A DNA stretch of 48,674 bases from Prochlorococcus sp. AG-363-B05 (GTDB taxonomy: Bacteria > Cyanobacteriota > Cyanobacteriia > PCC-6307 > Cyanobiaceae), in contig QCFD01000004.1 of NCBI GenBank assembly GCA_003278445.1, positions 1-48,674 of the forward strand. Direction: 5' to 3'. Positions 35,241 through 45,505 of the stretch are shown here, piece by piece. The notes beneath the pieces were generated by a model. It did no database searches. It saw only the letters and a program-made list of their open reading frames with translations, and was not told the origin of the DNA. The position numbers and the translations under genes are program-made. Positions within the stretch are counted from its first letter, which is position 1. Every line of letters starts with the position of its first letter.

Positions 35241-38200
35241 TTAATTTATTAGACTTTTGCTTGATCTTGCAATGAAAGAATTCTTTGACAAAGCATTCAA
35301 AGCCAATTCAGTATCTTTTACGCAAAATTGATCTCCTAACCGTACATACCTAGTATTTTGACTGTCCTTCAAACACGCAACAACAGGGATTCGAACACCT
35401 AATTCATTTCTAGCAGGTCTATTTTTCGAAAGACACTCTCTTAATTTATGCTGAACATTTATATCACAAGCTTGATCAAGATGAAGATCAATCAATAGAA
35501 ATCTTAAATCATCAATTTCACGGCAATCATCGATAATCAATTGAACAGTTTCATCTCTCCTGTCAACACTACCCCAAATCAATAACCTAGTTTCAACCAT
35601 CAAATGATCAGACAATCTTTCATAACTTTTTGGAAAAACAACAGCTTCACAAGAACCAGTTAGATCCTCCAATTGAATAATGGCCATCCTGTCACCTTTT
35701 CTAGTAGTTACTTCGCGCATCTCAGGAATCATTGCAATAACACTAACCCTAGATTTATCTTTCTGATCATCTAATGAGCCAAGACTTATAGGAGCAATTA
35801 ACCTTGCAGGTTCGGAAAGCTGCTTCAAAGGATGATCAGACAGGTAAAATCCAACATGTTCTTTTTCTAATTTAAGCTTATCCGTAGGTGGATATTCATT
35901 TACATTTTTACCCTTAGGAGCTGTTAGATAATCATCAGTTGATGATTCATTATTTAATGAATCCGAGAGATCAAAAAGATTTCCTTGTCCGCTAGATCTA
36001 TCTTTAGCTCTAGAAGAAGCCCATTCTATAACTAAATCTAAATCAGCAATAAGCTGAGCACGATTTGCATTTTCTTCAAGGCAATCAAGAGCTCCGCAAT
36101 GAATCAGTGCTTCAAGAGCTCTTCTATTTAGTGAACTTAAAGAAATTCGATCACATAATTGATCTAATGAGGTAAATTCACCGTCTTCAATTCTAGAGGT
36201 GATAATTTTTCTAATTGCGCTATCACCTAGATTTTTGATAGCTGAAAAACCAAAAAGAATTGAATTATCTTTAGGAGTAAAATCAACACCGGAAGTATTT
36301 ATATTTGGTGGCATTACTTTTATCCCCATAGAATTACAATTAGATATGTATCTCTGAACTTTGTCAGTCGAACCAGCATTTACTGTTAACAATGCCGCCA
36401 TATAAGCAACAGGGTAATGTGCTTTTAAATAAGCGGTCTGATAAGTAACAGCTCCATAAGCAGTAGAATGACTTTTGTTAAAGCAATACTCTGCAAATAA
36501 AACCATTTGATCAAACAACTTGTCGGCTATAACTTCTGTAACTCCATTTTTAACAGCACCATCAACAAAAAGTGCTCTATGACGTTGCATTTCAGAAACT
36601 TTTTTCTTACCCATTGCTCTTCTTAGTAGATCTGCCTGACCGAGTGAATATCCTGCTAAATCCTGAGCAATCTTCATTATCTGCTCTTGATAAACCATAA
36701 TTCCATAAGTCTCACTTAAAATAGGCTTAAGTGACTGATGAGGAAAATCAATATTTTCCTTTCCATGTTTTCTGTTTATAAATTTAGGAATTAATCCTGC
36801 ATCAAGAGGACCAGGGCGATAAAGAGCAAGAATCGAAGAAATATCCTCAAGACATGAAGGCTTCAAATCTTTAACTATTTGCTTCATACCACTAGATTCA
36901 AGTTGAAAAATGCCTTCTAAATCTCCTCTAGAAAGTAATTCAAATGTTTTCTCATCAGTAAAGGCCAAGGAATCAGGATTTAATCTCTCTCCCATAGATT
37001 CCTCAACTAGATTTATTGTCTTTTCTATCATCGTAAGATTTCTAAGTCCTAGAAAATCCATCTTCAAAAGACCAAGTGACTCAATATCTTCCATGAAATA
37101 TTGAGTAATTATTTGTCCATCATTATTTCTTTGTAGAGGTACTAAATTATCAAGTGATTTAGCAGCTATAACTACACCTGCTGCATGTACACCAAAAGTC
37201 TTATTTGTTCCTTCAATTCGCATAGCCATATCTACCCATTTTTTTACTTTTAAATCATTATTGTATTTTTCTTGGAAATCCTTATTTGGCGAATTTTTAG
37301 AAATCATAGAAGATAATTTTGCTGGTTTACCTCTTACAACTGGAATTAATTTCGCTAAACGATCAGACTCTGCATAGGGAATATCAAGGACTCGAGCAAC
37401 ATCTTTTAAAACAGCTTTTGATGTCATTCTGTTGAATGTAATTATCTGTGCAACTTTATCCTCTCCATACTTTTTAGTAACATATTCAATCACTTCACCA
37501 CGCCTTTCAATACAAAAGTCAGTATCAATATCTGGCATTGACTTTCTTTCTGGATTAAGAAATCTTTCGAATAACAATCCATTTTCTACTGGATCAATAT
37601 TTGTAATATGAAGAGAAAAAGCCACTAAAGAACCTGCAGCAGAACCTCTACCAGGTCCAACAGGAATATTTTGTTCTCTTGCAAATCTTATATAATCCCA
37701 TACGACAAGAAAATATGTAGGGAATCCCATTTGATCTATAACATTTAACTCATAATCAAGTCTTTCTTTGTAGATGCTTGAAACGTTTTTAAAATCTTGA
37801 ATATTTAATCTTTCTAATAGACCCTTGATAGTAATATCTTTAAGATATTCAATTGATGTATATCCTTCTGGTATGGGAAAGTTTGGCATCTTATATGTAC
37901 CTAATATATTGTATTCTCCGACCTTATTAGCTAGTTCAACAGTGTTTTGTATAGAACTATTTATAACTTTATCATCTAAATGATCAGTAAATAAACTTCT
38001 CATCTCTTCCTCAGATTTAATATATTCAGTACCGGTATATCTTAATCGTTTCTTATCATTAATTAATTTGCCAGTTAAAACACATATCAATGCATCATGT
38101 GCTTCTATATCATTTTTAGAAATGTAATGTGCATCATTTGTTGCAATGATATGAATATCGAGTTCTTTAGATATTTTAACTATTTCACTATTAACAATTC

Positions 38201-38756
38201 TATCCTCAATTGATCCATGATCCTGAATTTCAAGATAGAAATCATCATTAAAAATTTCTTTATACCATGAGGCTATTTCTCTCGCAATATCATTTCTTCC
38301 TTTTAATATAGCTTGGGGAATTTCACCTCCTAAGCAAGCAGTTGAACAAATCAATCCTTTACTATATTTTTTTAATAATGACTTATCTATACATGGTCGT
38401 GAAAAGATACCTCTACCTCTAACACCATTTAAATGGCTAAGAGTAGTCAATTTAACTAGATTTTCATAACCAATTTGATTTTTGGCAACTACAACAAGAT
38501 GATATCTTTTCTCTTTTTTTGGTTGAGGGTCATCTATAGATCCATTAATTACATACATCTCATTCCCAATTATTGGTTTTATATTCGCTGCCTTACATAA
38601 CTTCAATAGTTCAATCGCTCCATACATAACGCCATGATCAGTCAGCGCTAAAGCTGGCATTCCCAATTCCTTTGCTCTTTCTACCATTAATGGAAGTTGA
38701 CTGGCTCCATCAAGAAGGCTGTAATCACTATGATTATGAATTGGGACAAAGGCCAT
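35241..38756 (-). CDS. dnaE: DNA polymerase III alpha subunit
   Basis: 1171 residues from the ATG at 38756. An in-frame GTG at 38762 would add two residues. The N-terminal PHP domain opens with [11 protein letters not shown]. The polymerase core shows [15 protein letters not shown] and [12 protein letters not shown] (catalytic aspartates), and a tandem HhH and OB region ends the protein. It is the replicative polymerase catalytic subunit. No DnaE-type intein or split (as in some cyanobacteria) is seen, and the gene is continuous. A hairpin lies just upstream of the start. Confidence 0.98.
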   Translation of the reverse strand: MAFVPIHNHSDYSLLDGASQLPLMVERAKELGMPALALTDHGVMYGAIELLKLCKAANIKPIIGNEMYVINGSIDDPQPKKEKRYHLVVVAKNQIGYENLVKLTTLSHLNGVRGRGIFSRPCIDKSLLKKYSKGLICSTACLGGEIPQAILKGRNDIAREIASWYKEIFNDDFYLEIQDHGSIEDRIVNSEIVKISKELDIHIIATNDAHYISKNDIEAHDALICVLTGKLINDKKRLRYTGTEYIKSEEEMRSLFTDHLDDKVINSSIQNTVELANKVGEYNILGTYKMPNFPIPEGYTSIEYLKDITIKGLLERLNIQDFKNVSSIYKERLDYELNVIDQMGFPTYFLVVWDYIRFAREQNIPVGPGRGSAAGSLVAFSLHITNIDPVENGLLFERFLNPERKSMPDIDTDFCIERRGEVIEYVTKKYGEDKVAQIITFNRMTSKAVLKDVARVLDIPYAESDRLAKLIPVVRGKPAKLSSMISKNSPNKDFQEKYNNDLKVKKWVDMAMRIEGTNKTFGVHAAGVVIAAKSLDNLVPLQRNNDGQIITQYFMEDIESLGLLKMDFLGLRNLTMIEKTINLVEESMGERLNPDSLAFTDEKTFELLSRGDLEGIFQLESSGMKQIVKDLKPSCLEDISSILALYRPGPLDAGLIPKFINRKHGKENIDFPHQSLKPILSETYGIMVYQEQIMKIAQDLAGYSLGQADLLRRAMGKKKVSEMQRHRALFVDGAVKNGVTEVIADKLFDQMVLFAEYCFNKSHSTAYGAVTYQTAYLKAHYPVAYMAALLTVNAGSTDKVQRYISNCNSMGIKVMPPNINTSGVDFTPKDNSILFGFSAIKNLGDSAIRKIITSRIEDGEFTSLDQLCDRISLSSLNRRALEALIHCGALDCLEENANRAQLIADLDLVIEWASSRAKDRSSGQGNLFDLSDSLNNESSTDDYLTAPKGKNVNEYPPTDKLKLEKEHVGFYLSDHPLKQLSEPARLIAPISLGSLDDQKDKSRVSVIAMIPEMREVTTRKGDRMAIIQLEDLTGSCEAVVFPKSYERLSDHLMVETRLLIWGSVDRRDETVQLIIDDCREIDDLRFLLIDLHLDQACDINVQHKLRECLSKNRPARNELGVRIPVVACLKDSQNTRYVRLGDQFCVKDTELALNALSKNSFIARSSKSLIN

Positions 38757-38769
38757 AAACACACAGTGG

Positions 38770-38793
38770 GGCTACGCTGCATATAGTGTAGCC
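38770..38793. promoter_or_regulatory. Inverted repeat just upstream of dnaE
   Basis: Arms 38770-38778 and 38785-38793 can form a 9-bp stem (one G-T wobble) around a GCATAT loop, 14 bases from the dnaE ATG. It could be an operator, a leader hairpin that affects dnaE translation, or a weak transcript feature. A second, 4-bp repeat (CCAC/GTGG) sits at about 38807-38819. Confidence 0.35.
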
Positions 38794-38826
38794 TGAACAC
38801 AAGCCTCCACATAAAGTGGTTAATTT

Positions 38827-40287
38827 TTAAAACGTAAAGTCTGTTTTAGGTCTATTTTTAAAAACCTCAGCAGCATTTTCATACTGACTGGCTACTTGAA
38901 GAAGTTTAGCCTCTTCAAAAACATTACCTATTAACTGCAATCCAATTGGTAAACCTGATTTATCAAAACCACAAGGCAAACTTATAGCTGGCAATCCAGC
39001 CAAATTAGCTGGAATTGTTAATAAGTCTGATAAATACATAGCCATAGGGTTATCGATATTTTTGCCTGAACCAAAAGCAGTAGTTGGAGAAGTGGGTGCT
39101 AACAAAATATCAACTTTTTTGAAAGCATCCTCAAAGTCTTTACGAATCAAAGTACGAACTTGCTGGGCCTTTTTGTAGTAAGCATCAACATAACCAGCCG
39201 AAAGTGCATAAGTACCAATAAGAATCCTTCGTTTAACTTCACTTCCAAAGCCAAGTGCTCGAGTTTTCGAAGTCATTTCTATTAGAGTTTGTTCATCATT
39301 AGAGCGAAATCCATACTTGACACCGTCATATCTGGCTAAATTAGCAGATGCTTCTGAAGGAGCTATAATGTAATAAGTTGCTATTCCATCGTTAAAGCGA
39401 GGACAAGTAAGATTAACAATATTTGCACCAAGGGTCTCAAGCAAAGACGCAGCGCTAAGAACAGATTCTTTAACATCAGAAGCCAAGCCCTCATGTTGAA
39501 AGCAATTGTCAATTAAACCAATTTTTAATCCCTTAATTGACCTAGAAAGATTCTCTAAATAATTTGGAACTGGGATATCAACAGTAGTTGAATCAAGTTC
39601 ATCTTTTCCAGCTATAACTTGAAGAATTTCAGCCGCATCAGCAACATTATTGGCGAATGGTCCAACTTGATCTAATGAGCTGGCAAAAGCGATTAAACCC
39701 CATCTACTCACGCGACCATAAGTTGGCTTCATGCCAACAACTCCACAAAAAGAGGCTGGTTGTCGTATTGAACCGCCAGTATCAGAACCTAGAGCTCCAA
39801 AGCATAATTCAGCTGCTACAGAAGCTGCGCTACCACCAGAACTCCCACCAGGAACTTTTGTTATGTTCCATGGGTTTAAAGTTGGACCATATGCAGAAGT
39901 TTCAGTAGAGCTACCCATTGCGAATTCATCCATATTTGTCTTGCCAATCATTATTGCTCCTGAGTTCAAAAGCCTTCCTGTAACAGTGGACTCATATGGT
40001 GGGACAAAGTTTTCCAAAATCTTGCTAGCACAAGTTGTCTTAATTCCTTTTGTACAAAGGTTGTCTTTTATAGCTAATGGAATACCTGATAAAAGTGGAA
40101 GATCTTTCCCTGAAGCACGTTGATTATCAATGAATTCAGCTTTTTTTAAAGCGTGCTCTTTATTGACTGTTAAAAAAGTATTCAATGTTGAATCTAATTC
40201 AGTTATTCTAAAAATTTTTTCTTGAACAAGTTCTTTGGATGAGACTTCACCATTATTTAATTTCTGGCGTAAGTCTGCAAAAGTCAT
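38827..40287 (-). CDS. gatA: Glutamyl-tRNA(Gln) amidotransferase subunit A
   Basis: 486 residues with the amidase-signature triad context: K in [14 protein letters not shown], the cis-serine in [10 protein letters not shown] and the nucleophile serine in [16 protein letters not shown]. GatA releases ammonia from glutamine for GatB to convert Glu-tRNA(Gln) to Gln-tRNA(Gln), the normal route in cyanobacteria. The length is typical. It lies upstream of dnaE on the same strand with a 70-base spacer. Confidence 0.97.
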   Translation of the reverse strand: MTFADLRQKLNNGEVSSKELVQEKIFRITELDSTLNTFLTVNKEHALKKAEFIDNQRASGKDLPLLSGIPLAIKDNLCTKGIKTTCASKILENFVPPYESTVTGRLLNSGAIMIGKTNMDEFAMGSSTETSAYGPTLNPWNITKVPGGSSGGSAASVAAELCFGALGSDTGGSIRQPASFCGVVGMKPTYGRVSRWGLIAFASSLDQVGPFANNVADAAEILQVIAGKDELDSTTVDIPVPNYLENLSRSIKGLKIGLIDNCFQHEGLASDVKESVLSAASLLETLGANIVNLTCPRFNDGIATYYIIAPSEASANLARYDGVKYGFRSNDEQTLIEMTSKTRALGFGSEVKRRILIGTYALSAGYVDAYYKKAQQVRTLIRKDFEDAFKKVDILLAPTSPTTAFGSGKNIDNPMAMYLSDLLTIPANLAGLPAISLPCGFDKSGLPIGLQLIGNVFEEAKLLQVASQYENAAEVFKNRPKTDFTF

Positions 40288-40317
40288 TATTTTATTATAG
40301 AAAAATTATTATTTAGC

Positions 40318-40548
40318 TTATGACGTTAGAGGCTCATTACGCCGACACCTAATTAAACAATGATTAATTCCTTGCGGAGACTCCGCAGAAAGATCATCTA
40401 CAAAACCATTTAAATTAACTTTCAAACTACGACGAGTCAGGAAAGGTCCAAACCAATAAATCACGTCAGGTTGATTTGTCTCAACCTTGGCCCACCAGGC
40501 CAAGCCCAAACTATTTCCTAAGCTTCGAAGAGCCCTAATGGGACCCAT
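40318..40548 (-). CDS. DUF1816 family small protein
   Basis: 76 residues with a LAWWAKVETNQPDVIYWFGPFLTRR core and a short acidic segment before a C-terminal CLIRCRRNEPLTS. This matches my memory of DUF1816, a cyanobacterial family of about 80-100 residues and unknown function. It lies 30 bases upstream of gatA on the same strand, with a 226-base spacer on the far side that shows no convincing gene. Confidence 0.78.
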   Translation of the reverse strand: MGPIRALRSLGNSLGLAWWAKVETNQPDVIYWFGPFLTRRSLKVNLNGFVDDLSAESPQGINHCLIRCRRNEPLTS

Positions 40549-40774
40549 AAGTAAAGTGCATTTAATTTATTATACTTTCTTGGGTATATGTTTATCAAAT
40601 AAAAGGCAAAATTATGTTCACTTGATGATGAAACAAATCTATATAGCAGCAAATTGTTAAGTATAAAAGCGAGTGAGAAAAGTAACTAATAATCTATTTT
40701 AATTATGCAGTTCGACAAAATATAATTAAACTATAAAGACTATAAGGTGCATTCTAAGTTGGAATTTAGATAGA
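40549..40774. other. Spacer between rlmB and DUF1816, no gene found
   Basis: This 226-base stretch lies between rlmB and the DUF1816 gene, both on the minus strand. Only very short frames occur and no tRNA cloverleaf or clear hairpin terminator is visible. It presumably carries the promoter of the DUF1816-gatA genes. AT-rich tracts occur throughout. Confidence 0.4.
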
Positions 40775-41956
40775 TTAATTTTTGGTTTCTGATGAAATAT
40801 GAGGTTTCAATAATCTAGGAGATGGATCTTGGCCAGATATTGAGCGCATCCATCTAGATCTAGCCACTTCATATAAAAAAATAGACGTGGCAACCGATGC
40901 ATTTAAACTTGTTGTAACTCCTTTAAGAGGAATCCTTACTAATTGATCGCACAACCTTCTTGTTATTAGAGAAATACCTTTATCTTCTGACCCTACAACA
41001 ACAACTAAAGGTCCTTTGAATTTAATCTCAGATAAAGTTGAAGGGCCTTCCTCAGCCAGACCGACAACCGTATAACCATTATCTTTTAATTTTTCTAGAG
41101 ATCTATTTAAATTAACTACTCTGGCTACTGGCAAGTGTTCCAATGCTCCTGCCGCAACTTTTGCTACAGAGCCAGTTAGACCTGCACTTCGTCTTTGTGG
41201 AAGGATCAAACCTTGCGCACCAAGAGCTTCGGCAGAACGTATTATTGCTCCAAGATTCTGAGGATCAGTTAAACCATCTAAAGCGAGAAGCAATGAAGAA
41301 TCTCCAAAAGGTATGCAAGCATCTATTAAATTGTTCAAATCATGTGTTTTTGATGCAGCAATTTGCAGAACTATTCCTTGATGAACTGCTCCATTAGTAA
41401 TTTGGCCAAGCCTAGACCATGAAACCTCTTCAACCAGAACTCCAGAGGCTTTTGAATCTTTAAGAAGTTGAAAAAACTTTGATGAACTTCGTAACTCAGT
41501 TGTACACCAAATCCGATGAATAGCTCTCCCACCCAAAAGAGCAGCCTCAGTTGAATGACGCCCCCAAATCAAATCATCACTCAAAGTTTTAGAGAAGCTT
41601 TCAGAATATGAAATAGGGTCTTTTGCCCCTCCTCTAGTGTCATTTTTTAATACCTGAGGATTACGATTTCTAAAAGAAGGATTAGCCTCTTTTCTCTCAA
41701 AACGACTTGAACCTCTGTAACTTGAATTTAAATGGCTATTACTTCTTAATTTTTCAAATGATTGATTATCAGTTGAATATTGCTTTGGTTTATCTGATGA
41801 AGCACGATTAATTTTGTTATTTGTTCTTCTTCTATCATTGTAATTGGACTTTGTTTCATCTTTATCTTGTCGTGAATAACTACTACTTGAACTACCACGT
41901 CTATTGAAAGAGGAATTTTTAGAATTCCTTTTCTCTTTATTAAATCGATAACTCAT
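40775..41956 (-). CDS. rlmB: TrmH/RlmB-family rRNA 2'-O-methyltransferase
   Basis: 393 residues. The first about 120 are basic, Ser/Arg/Asn-rich and disordered-looking. The SpoU substrate domain follows (IWGRHSTEAALLGGRAIHRIW), then the SPOUT core with LALDGLTDPQNLGAIIRSAEALGA, VVVVGSEDKGIS and the knot end IPLKGVTTSLNASVATSIFLYEVARS. RlmB methylates G2251 of 23S rRNA; relatives act on tRNA, so the exact target is inferred. The long N-terminal tail is a lineage feature. mrnC is 18 bases upstream. Confidence 0.9.
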   Translation of the reverse strand: MSYRFNKEKRNSKNSSFNRRGSSSSSYSRQDKDETKSNYNDRRRTNNKINRASSDKPKQYSTDNQSFEKLRSNSHLNSSYRGSSRFERKEANPSFRNRNPQVLKNDTRGGAKDPISYSESFSKTLSDDLIWGRHSTEAALLGGRAIHRIWCTTELRSSSKFFQLLKDSKASGVLVEEVSWSRLGQITNGAVHQGIVLQIAASKTHDLNNLIDACIPFGDSSLLLALDGLTDPQNLGAIIRSAEALGAQGLILPQRRSAGLTGSVAKVAAGALEHLPVARVVNLNRSLEKLKDNGYTVVGLAEEGPSTLSEIKFKGPLVVVVGSEDKGISLITRRLCDQLVRIPLKGVTTSLNASVATSIFLYEVARSRWMRSISGQDPSPRLLKPHISSETKN

Positions 41957-41974
41957 TTTTTTTTAAACTATTTT

Positions 41975-42373
41975 CTAGTTAATAGGTTGCTCAAGAAGAT
42001 CGAATAGATCAGCTAAACGATTAGGATTTTTCAAGAACAACCACCCAACAATAGTCTCAAATCCAGTAGCAATTGCATATGTGGCTGCATCTACATTTTT
42101 AGGACCTTTCCCTGCTTTATTTCTACCTCTTCTTAGAAAATCTCTTTCATCATCTGTAAGGTATGGTTCTATTTTTCTAATCGCTCTGGCTTGACTGGAA
42201 GCATTAACCTCATTAACCACAGCTTCGTGTAGATCCTTTGAACGCTTTGGACTACCGCAGAAACGCAATCTATGATGCATTTCCCAAACTGCATCACCCA
42301 ACCAAGCTAATTGCAAGGGGCCAAGACCATCAGGAGAAATGGTTGATTTATAAGAGCGAATCCAATCTGTCAA
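41975..42373 (-). CDS. mrnC: Mini-ribonuclease III
   Basis: 132 residues consisting of an RNase III catalytic domain without the dsRNA-binding domain: LQLAWLGDAVWEMHHR at the start and FLRRGRNKAGKGPKNVDAATYAIATGFETIVGWLFL at the end. MrnC processes 23S rRNA ends in Bacillus, and cyanobacterial homologues also act in rRNA maturation. Its start overlaps the STAS gene stop by 4 bases. The STAS-mrnC-rlmB order links it to rRNA work by rlmB. Confidence 0.93.
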   Translation of the reverse strand: MTDWIRSYKSTISPDGLGPLQLAWLGDAVWEMHHRLRFCGSPKRSKDLHEAVVNEVNASSQARAIRKIEPYLTDDERDFLRRGRNKAGKGPKNVDAATYAIATGFETIVGWLFLKNPNRLADLFDLLEQPIN

Positions 42374-42744
42374 GTTGATAATTTAGAAATTGCAGTATCA
42401 AGATCTGGCACTAGATGAAGGAATTCTTCAAGACGAACAAGTTTAATTGTTTGGATTACTCTAGGATTACCAACAACTTTAAAATCTCTTTTTAACTGAG
42501 TACATTTTTTGGCTGCTTGAACCATTGCTCCCAATCCTGAAGAGTCTATAAAATCTATATTACTTAAATCAATAACTACAGATAGTTGATTTGAAGCTAA
42601 AACTTCATTTATATATGTAGTGAATTGCTTCTCAGAGTAGGCATCTAGTTGACCAGTGAAATTTAACACCAAACAACCTTTTTGATGGCTAAAACCACCT
42701 CTAAGAGAAACAGTAATTCGTTTTAATTCAGCTATGGGATCAAT
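42370..42744 (-). CDS. STAS-domain protein (anti-sigma factor antagonist type)
   Basis: The usual start codons place the first residue at TTG 42672, but this lies inside the STAS fold. The same frame is open back to a TAG at 42748-42750, and the upstream codons encode IDPIAELKRITVSLRGGFSH and QKGCLV, the first beta-strands that other cyanobacterial STAS proteins have. ATT at 42744 gives 124 residues and is the most likely start; no ATG, GTG or TTG is available further upstream. The phosphorylatable serine motif IDFIDSSGLGAM is present. Such proteins control sigma factors or act as switches in partner pathways; the partner is unknown. Confidence 0.8.
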   Translation of the reverse strand: MDPIAELKRITVSLRGGFSHQKGCLVLNFTGQLDAYSEKQFTTYINEVLASNQLSVVIDLSNIDFIDSSGLGAMVQAAKKCTQLKRDFKVVGNPRVIQTIKLVRLEEFLHLVPDLDTAISKLST

Positions 42745-42786
42745 CCCCTATTACTTCATGATGGAAGTGTAGTGATAGAAACCAAA

Positions 42787-43941
42787 TTAATCCACGATTC
42801 TTCGTCGATCTTCTATTAAGGTTACGAAATGATTAAAATGATGATCGGAGTCGTGAGGGCCAGGACTTGCCTCTGGATGATATTGAACTCCAAAGAAAGG
42901 CTTATCAATTACAGAAATAGCCGCAACAGTTTGATCATTTAAATTAAATCTGGTAACTTCAATCTTTTCGGAATTTAAAGACTCTGAATTTAAAGCGAAG
43001 CCATGGTTTTGACTAGTAATTTCTACTTTTCCATTCAATCCACATGGATGATTTAAACCTCTATGTCCATATGACAATTTAAAAGTTTTCCCTCCAAGAG
43101 CCAATCCAAGAATCTGATGGCCTAAACAAATACCGAAAACAGGGAGCTTTTCGTATTCAATTAACTTTTTAGCAAGTTTAATACCACTATGAACGGCGGA
43201 TGGATCTCCAGGGCCATTGGAAAGGAAAACACCTTCAGGAGATAAATCTAAAACGCTAGATAATGAAGCATTCGCAGGTAAAACAGTAACTTCGCAACCA
43301 TGAGCCACTAATCGATCCAAGATCGATTGCTTTATACCAAAATCTATAGCAACAATTTTATAAGGACGTGCTTTTATCTTTTTAATTCTTTGATCAAATG
43401 AAGCAGCACAAAGTGAATTAACAGTAAAAGGGGACTTAGTAGTTACCTTATCGACAAGATTCAATCCACTCATTGAAGGAGACTTTTTTAACTTTTCAGA
43501 TAATTGAGCAATTGAATAGTTTGTATCTGAAGAAATTATTCCATTCAAGGAACCAGACTCTCTGAGGTGTCTAACTAATGCTCTTGTATCTATTCCATAA
43601 ATTCCTACAACATTTTCATCCTTCAACCATTGTTCGAAAGATTTTTCATGCCTCCAATTACTAGAAATTTTTGATATTTGACGAGCAATTACCCCTTTCA
43701 CTGATGGATGTGATGATTCATTATCCTCTGAATTTATGCCGGTATTCCCAATCTCTGGATATGTAAAAGTAATAAGTTGTCCATAATAGCTAGGATCAGT
43801 TATCACCTCTTGATACCCAGTCATACCAGTATTAAATACAACCTCTCCAGAAATAGTACCTAATGAACCAAAAGATATTCCCTCAAAATACGTACCATCC
43901 TCTAGTAACAATATTGCAGAACTTTCAGTGTCAAGAAACAT
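42787..43941 (-). CDS. carA: Carbamoyl-phosphate synthase small subunit
   Basis: 384 residues. The N-terminal CPS-specific domain has [22 protein letters not shown]. The class I glutamine amidotransferase domain shows the nucleophile in [17 protein letters not shown] and the triad His/Glu in [16 protein letters not shown]. CarA supplies ammonia from glutamine to CarB for arginine and pyrimidine synthesis. carB is elsewhere. A 42-base region follows before the STAS gene's possible start. Confidence 0.97.
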   Translation of the reverse strand: MFLDTESSAILLLEDGTYFEGISFGSLGTISGEVVFNTGMTGYQEVITDPSYYGQLITFTYPEIGNTGINSEDNESSHPSVKGVIARQISKISSNWRHEKSFEQWLKDENVVGIYGIDTRALVRHLRESGSLNGIISSDTNYSIAQLSEKLKKSPSMSGLNLVDKVTTKSPFTVNSLCAASFDQRIKKIKARPYKIVAIDFGIKQSILDRLVAHGCEVTVLPANASLSSVLDLSPEGVFLSNGPGDPSAVHSGIKLAKKLIEYEKLPVFGICLGHQILGLALGGKTFKLSYGHRGLNHPCGLNGKVEITSQNHGFALNSESLNSEKIEVTRFNLNDQTVAAISVIDKPFFGVQYHPEASPGPHDSDHHFNHFVTLIEDRRRIVD

Positions 43942-43970
43942 AATAAAGGATTTATATCAGTTTATAATTA

Positions 43971-45038
43971 TTAGGTGGCTAAAAATCCTCTTAATTGCTC
44001 AAAAAGAAGCCAAGATTTATCTGAATTTAAACAATCTAAAGATCGTTTTACACCTAAAGATAAATTATCTTCAGCACCGGAAGCCCATAAAACCAAAGCA
44101 GTATTAAAAGCAACGACTTCCTTATGATATTTATTTCCTTCCCCTTTAAGTAAAGAAATTAAAATTTGAGAATTAACCTTTAAATCATCACCTTTCAAAC
44201 TTTCATTTGAAACTTCTGAAAGTCCAAGGTCAGTAGGATGAATAATTTCCGCTTGAATAGAATCTTTATCTAAAAAACGAAATTGATTTGACCCAGCGAG
44301 TGATGCTTCATCTAAACCACCAGCCCCATAAACGACAACAGCACGATTGAGACCCATCCCTTTTAGGGCTATAGACATAGGCTCAAGCAAATCAGCTTTA
44401 GCCACACCTAATACTTGAGACTTAGGCCTGAGAGGGTTTACTAAAGGACCCAGTAAATTGAAAATAGTTCTAATTCCTAAACTTTTTCTCAAAGGTGCAA
44501 GGTTAACTAAAGAGGGATGCCAAGAAGGAGCAAAAAGAAAAGTAATCCCAAAAACCTTTAAAGCCTCAATAACTTTTTCTGAAGAAACGTTTAAAGATAA
44601 ACCAAGATTTTCTAAAACATCAGCAGATCCAACCTTGCCACTTGCACTGCGATTTCCATGTTTAGCTATCTTTACTCCTAAAGCCGATGAGACAAAAGCA
44701 ACTGCGGTAGAGATATTGAATGTGTTCGCGCCATCTCCTCCAGTTCCGCATGTATCCACCAATTCAAACCCAGGAAGATTTGATGGTGCTTTTGAAGCAC
44801 CTTGCAAGACTTTAGCCATTACTGAGAGTTCATTACCAGAAATACCTTTAGCTCTAAATGCTGCCAATAATGCTCCAGTTTGCACTGGTTCGATTTTATT
44901 TTCCAACCAAGTATTCATTAAATAATTAGATTGTTCATCTGTTAAATCATTAGCTGAAAGAAGTGACTCGAGAATTACGGAAAAATTTATAGGATTTGAA
45001 GAGCTCATATATCTTAAAGATGCCTGATTAGTTAACAT
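43971..45038 (-). CDS. trpD: Anthranilate phosphoribosyltransferase
   Basis: 355 residues, or 345 from the ATG at 45008 ([14 protein letters not shown]), which is closer to the usual length. Signature motifs are [17 protein letters not shown] and [18 protein letters not shown]. TrpD transfers phosphoribose to anthranilate in tryptophan synthesis. It lies 29 bases upstream of carA on the same strand. Confidence 0.97.
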   Translation of the reverse strand: MLTNQASLRYMSSSNPINFSVILESLLSANDLTDEQSNYLMNTWLENKIEPVQTGALLAAFRAKGISGNELSVMAKVLQGASKAPSNLPGFELVDTCGTGGDGANTFNISTAVAFVSSALGVKIAKHGNRSASGKVGSADVLENLGLSLNVSSEKVIEALKVFGITFLFAPSWHPSLVNLAPLRKSLGIRTIFNLLGPLVNPLRPKSQVLGVAKADLLEPMSIALKGMGLNRAVVVYGAGGLDEASLAGSNQFRFLDKDSIQAEIIHPTDLGLSEVSNESLKGDDLKVNSQILISLLKGEGNKYHKEVVAFNTALVLWASGAEDNLSLGVKRSLDCLNSDKSWLLFEQLRGFLAT

Positions 45039-45120
45039 TACAGGCTGAATATTTTTATTAACTTAATCATAAATATATCAACTAGAGAAGTTATTAAAAT
45101 AAAAAAATAATTTCCTAACA

Positions 45121-45432
45121 TTAAGCCTGAGATGAATCTGAGGTGTCAAAACCAGAACCCACGTTATCAGGACTTGTAGAACTTGTAGGTCGAAATCCAT
45201 CGGACCAGATTTTTCTTGTGATTTCCTCTAACTTTTTACGATTTAGACTCCATTTTTTTAATAATTTTTCCATATCTGAATTAAGATCTTCAGCACCTTT
45301 GAAATCCTCATAACGAATTAATAATCTAGCTAATTCGACAAAATCTATAGATGCTGGTGAATCTATACCAATTAATCGATCAAGATTTTCTCGGTCTGTT
45401 GAATACAAGGGATGATTTTGAGATTCATTCAT
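45121..45432 (-). CDS. DUF3288 family protein
   Basis: 103 residues with HPLYSTDRENLDRLIGIDSPA, then FVELARLLIRYEDFKGAEDLNSD and a helical KKWSLNRKKLEEITRKIW segment. These resemble DUF3288, a small cyanobacterial family of unknown function. A Ser/Thr-rich tail follows. No membrane segment. It is 82 bases upstream of trpD and divergent from the ABC exporter. Confidence 0.75.
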   Translation of the reverse strand: MNESQNHPLYSTDRENLDRLIGIDSPASIDFVELARLLIRYEDFKGAEDLNSDMEKLLKKWSLNRKKLEEITRKIWSDGFRPTSSTSPDNVGSGFDTSDSSQA

Positions 45433-45505
45433 AAATTACTTAAATTGGTTTTGTTCACGTCAATAGGCCTATATAGCCTAGATTAATGAGCATATTAAAA
45501 AAAGA

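Noticed and set aside
39731..40123. 130-codon frame opposite gatA
   Set aside because: Antisense to the amidase-signature region of gatA, whose glycine- and serine-rich codons create open antisense frames.
42370..42672. STAS protein starting at TTG 42672
   Set aside because: It would remove the first beta-strand of the STAS fold, which is encoded in frame just upstream.
44458..44925. 155-codon frame on the + strand opposite trpD
   Set aside because: Lies wholly within trpD; the peptide has no recognisable motif and trpD is certain. It is a shadow of the real frame.
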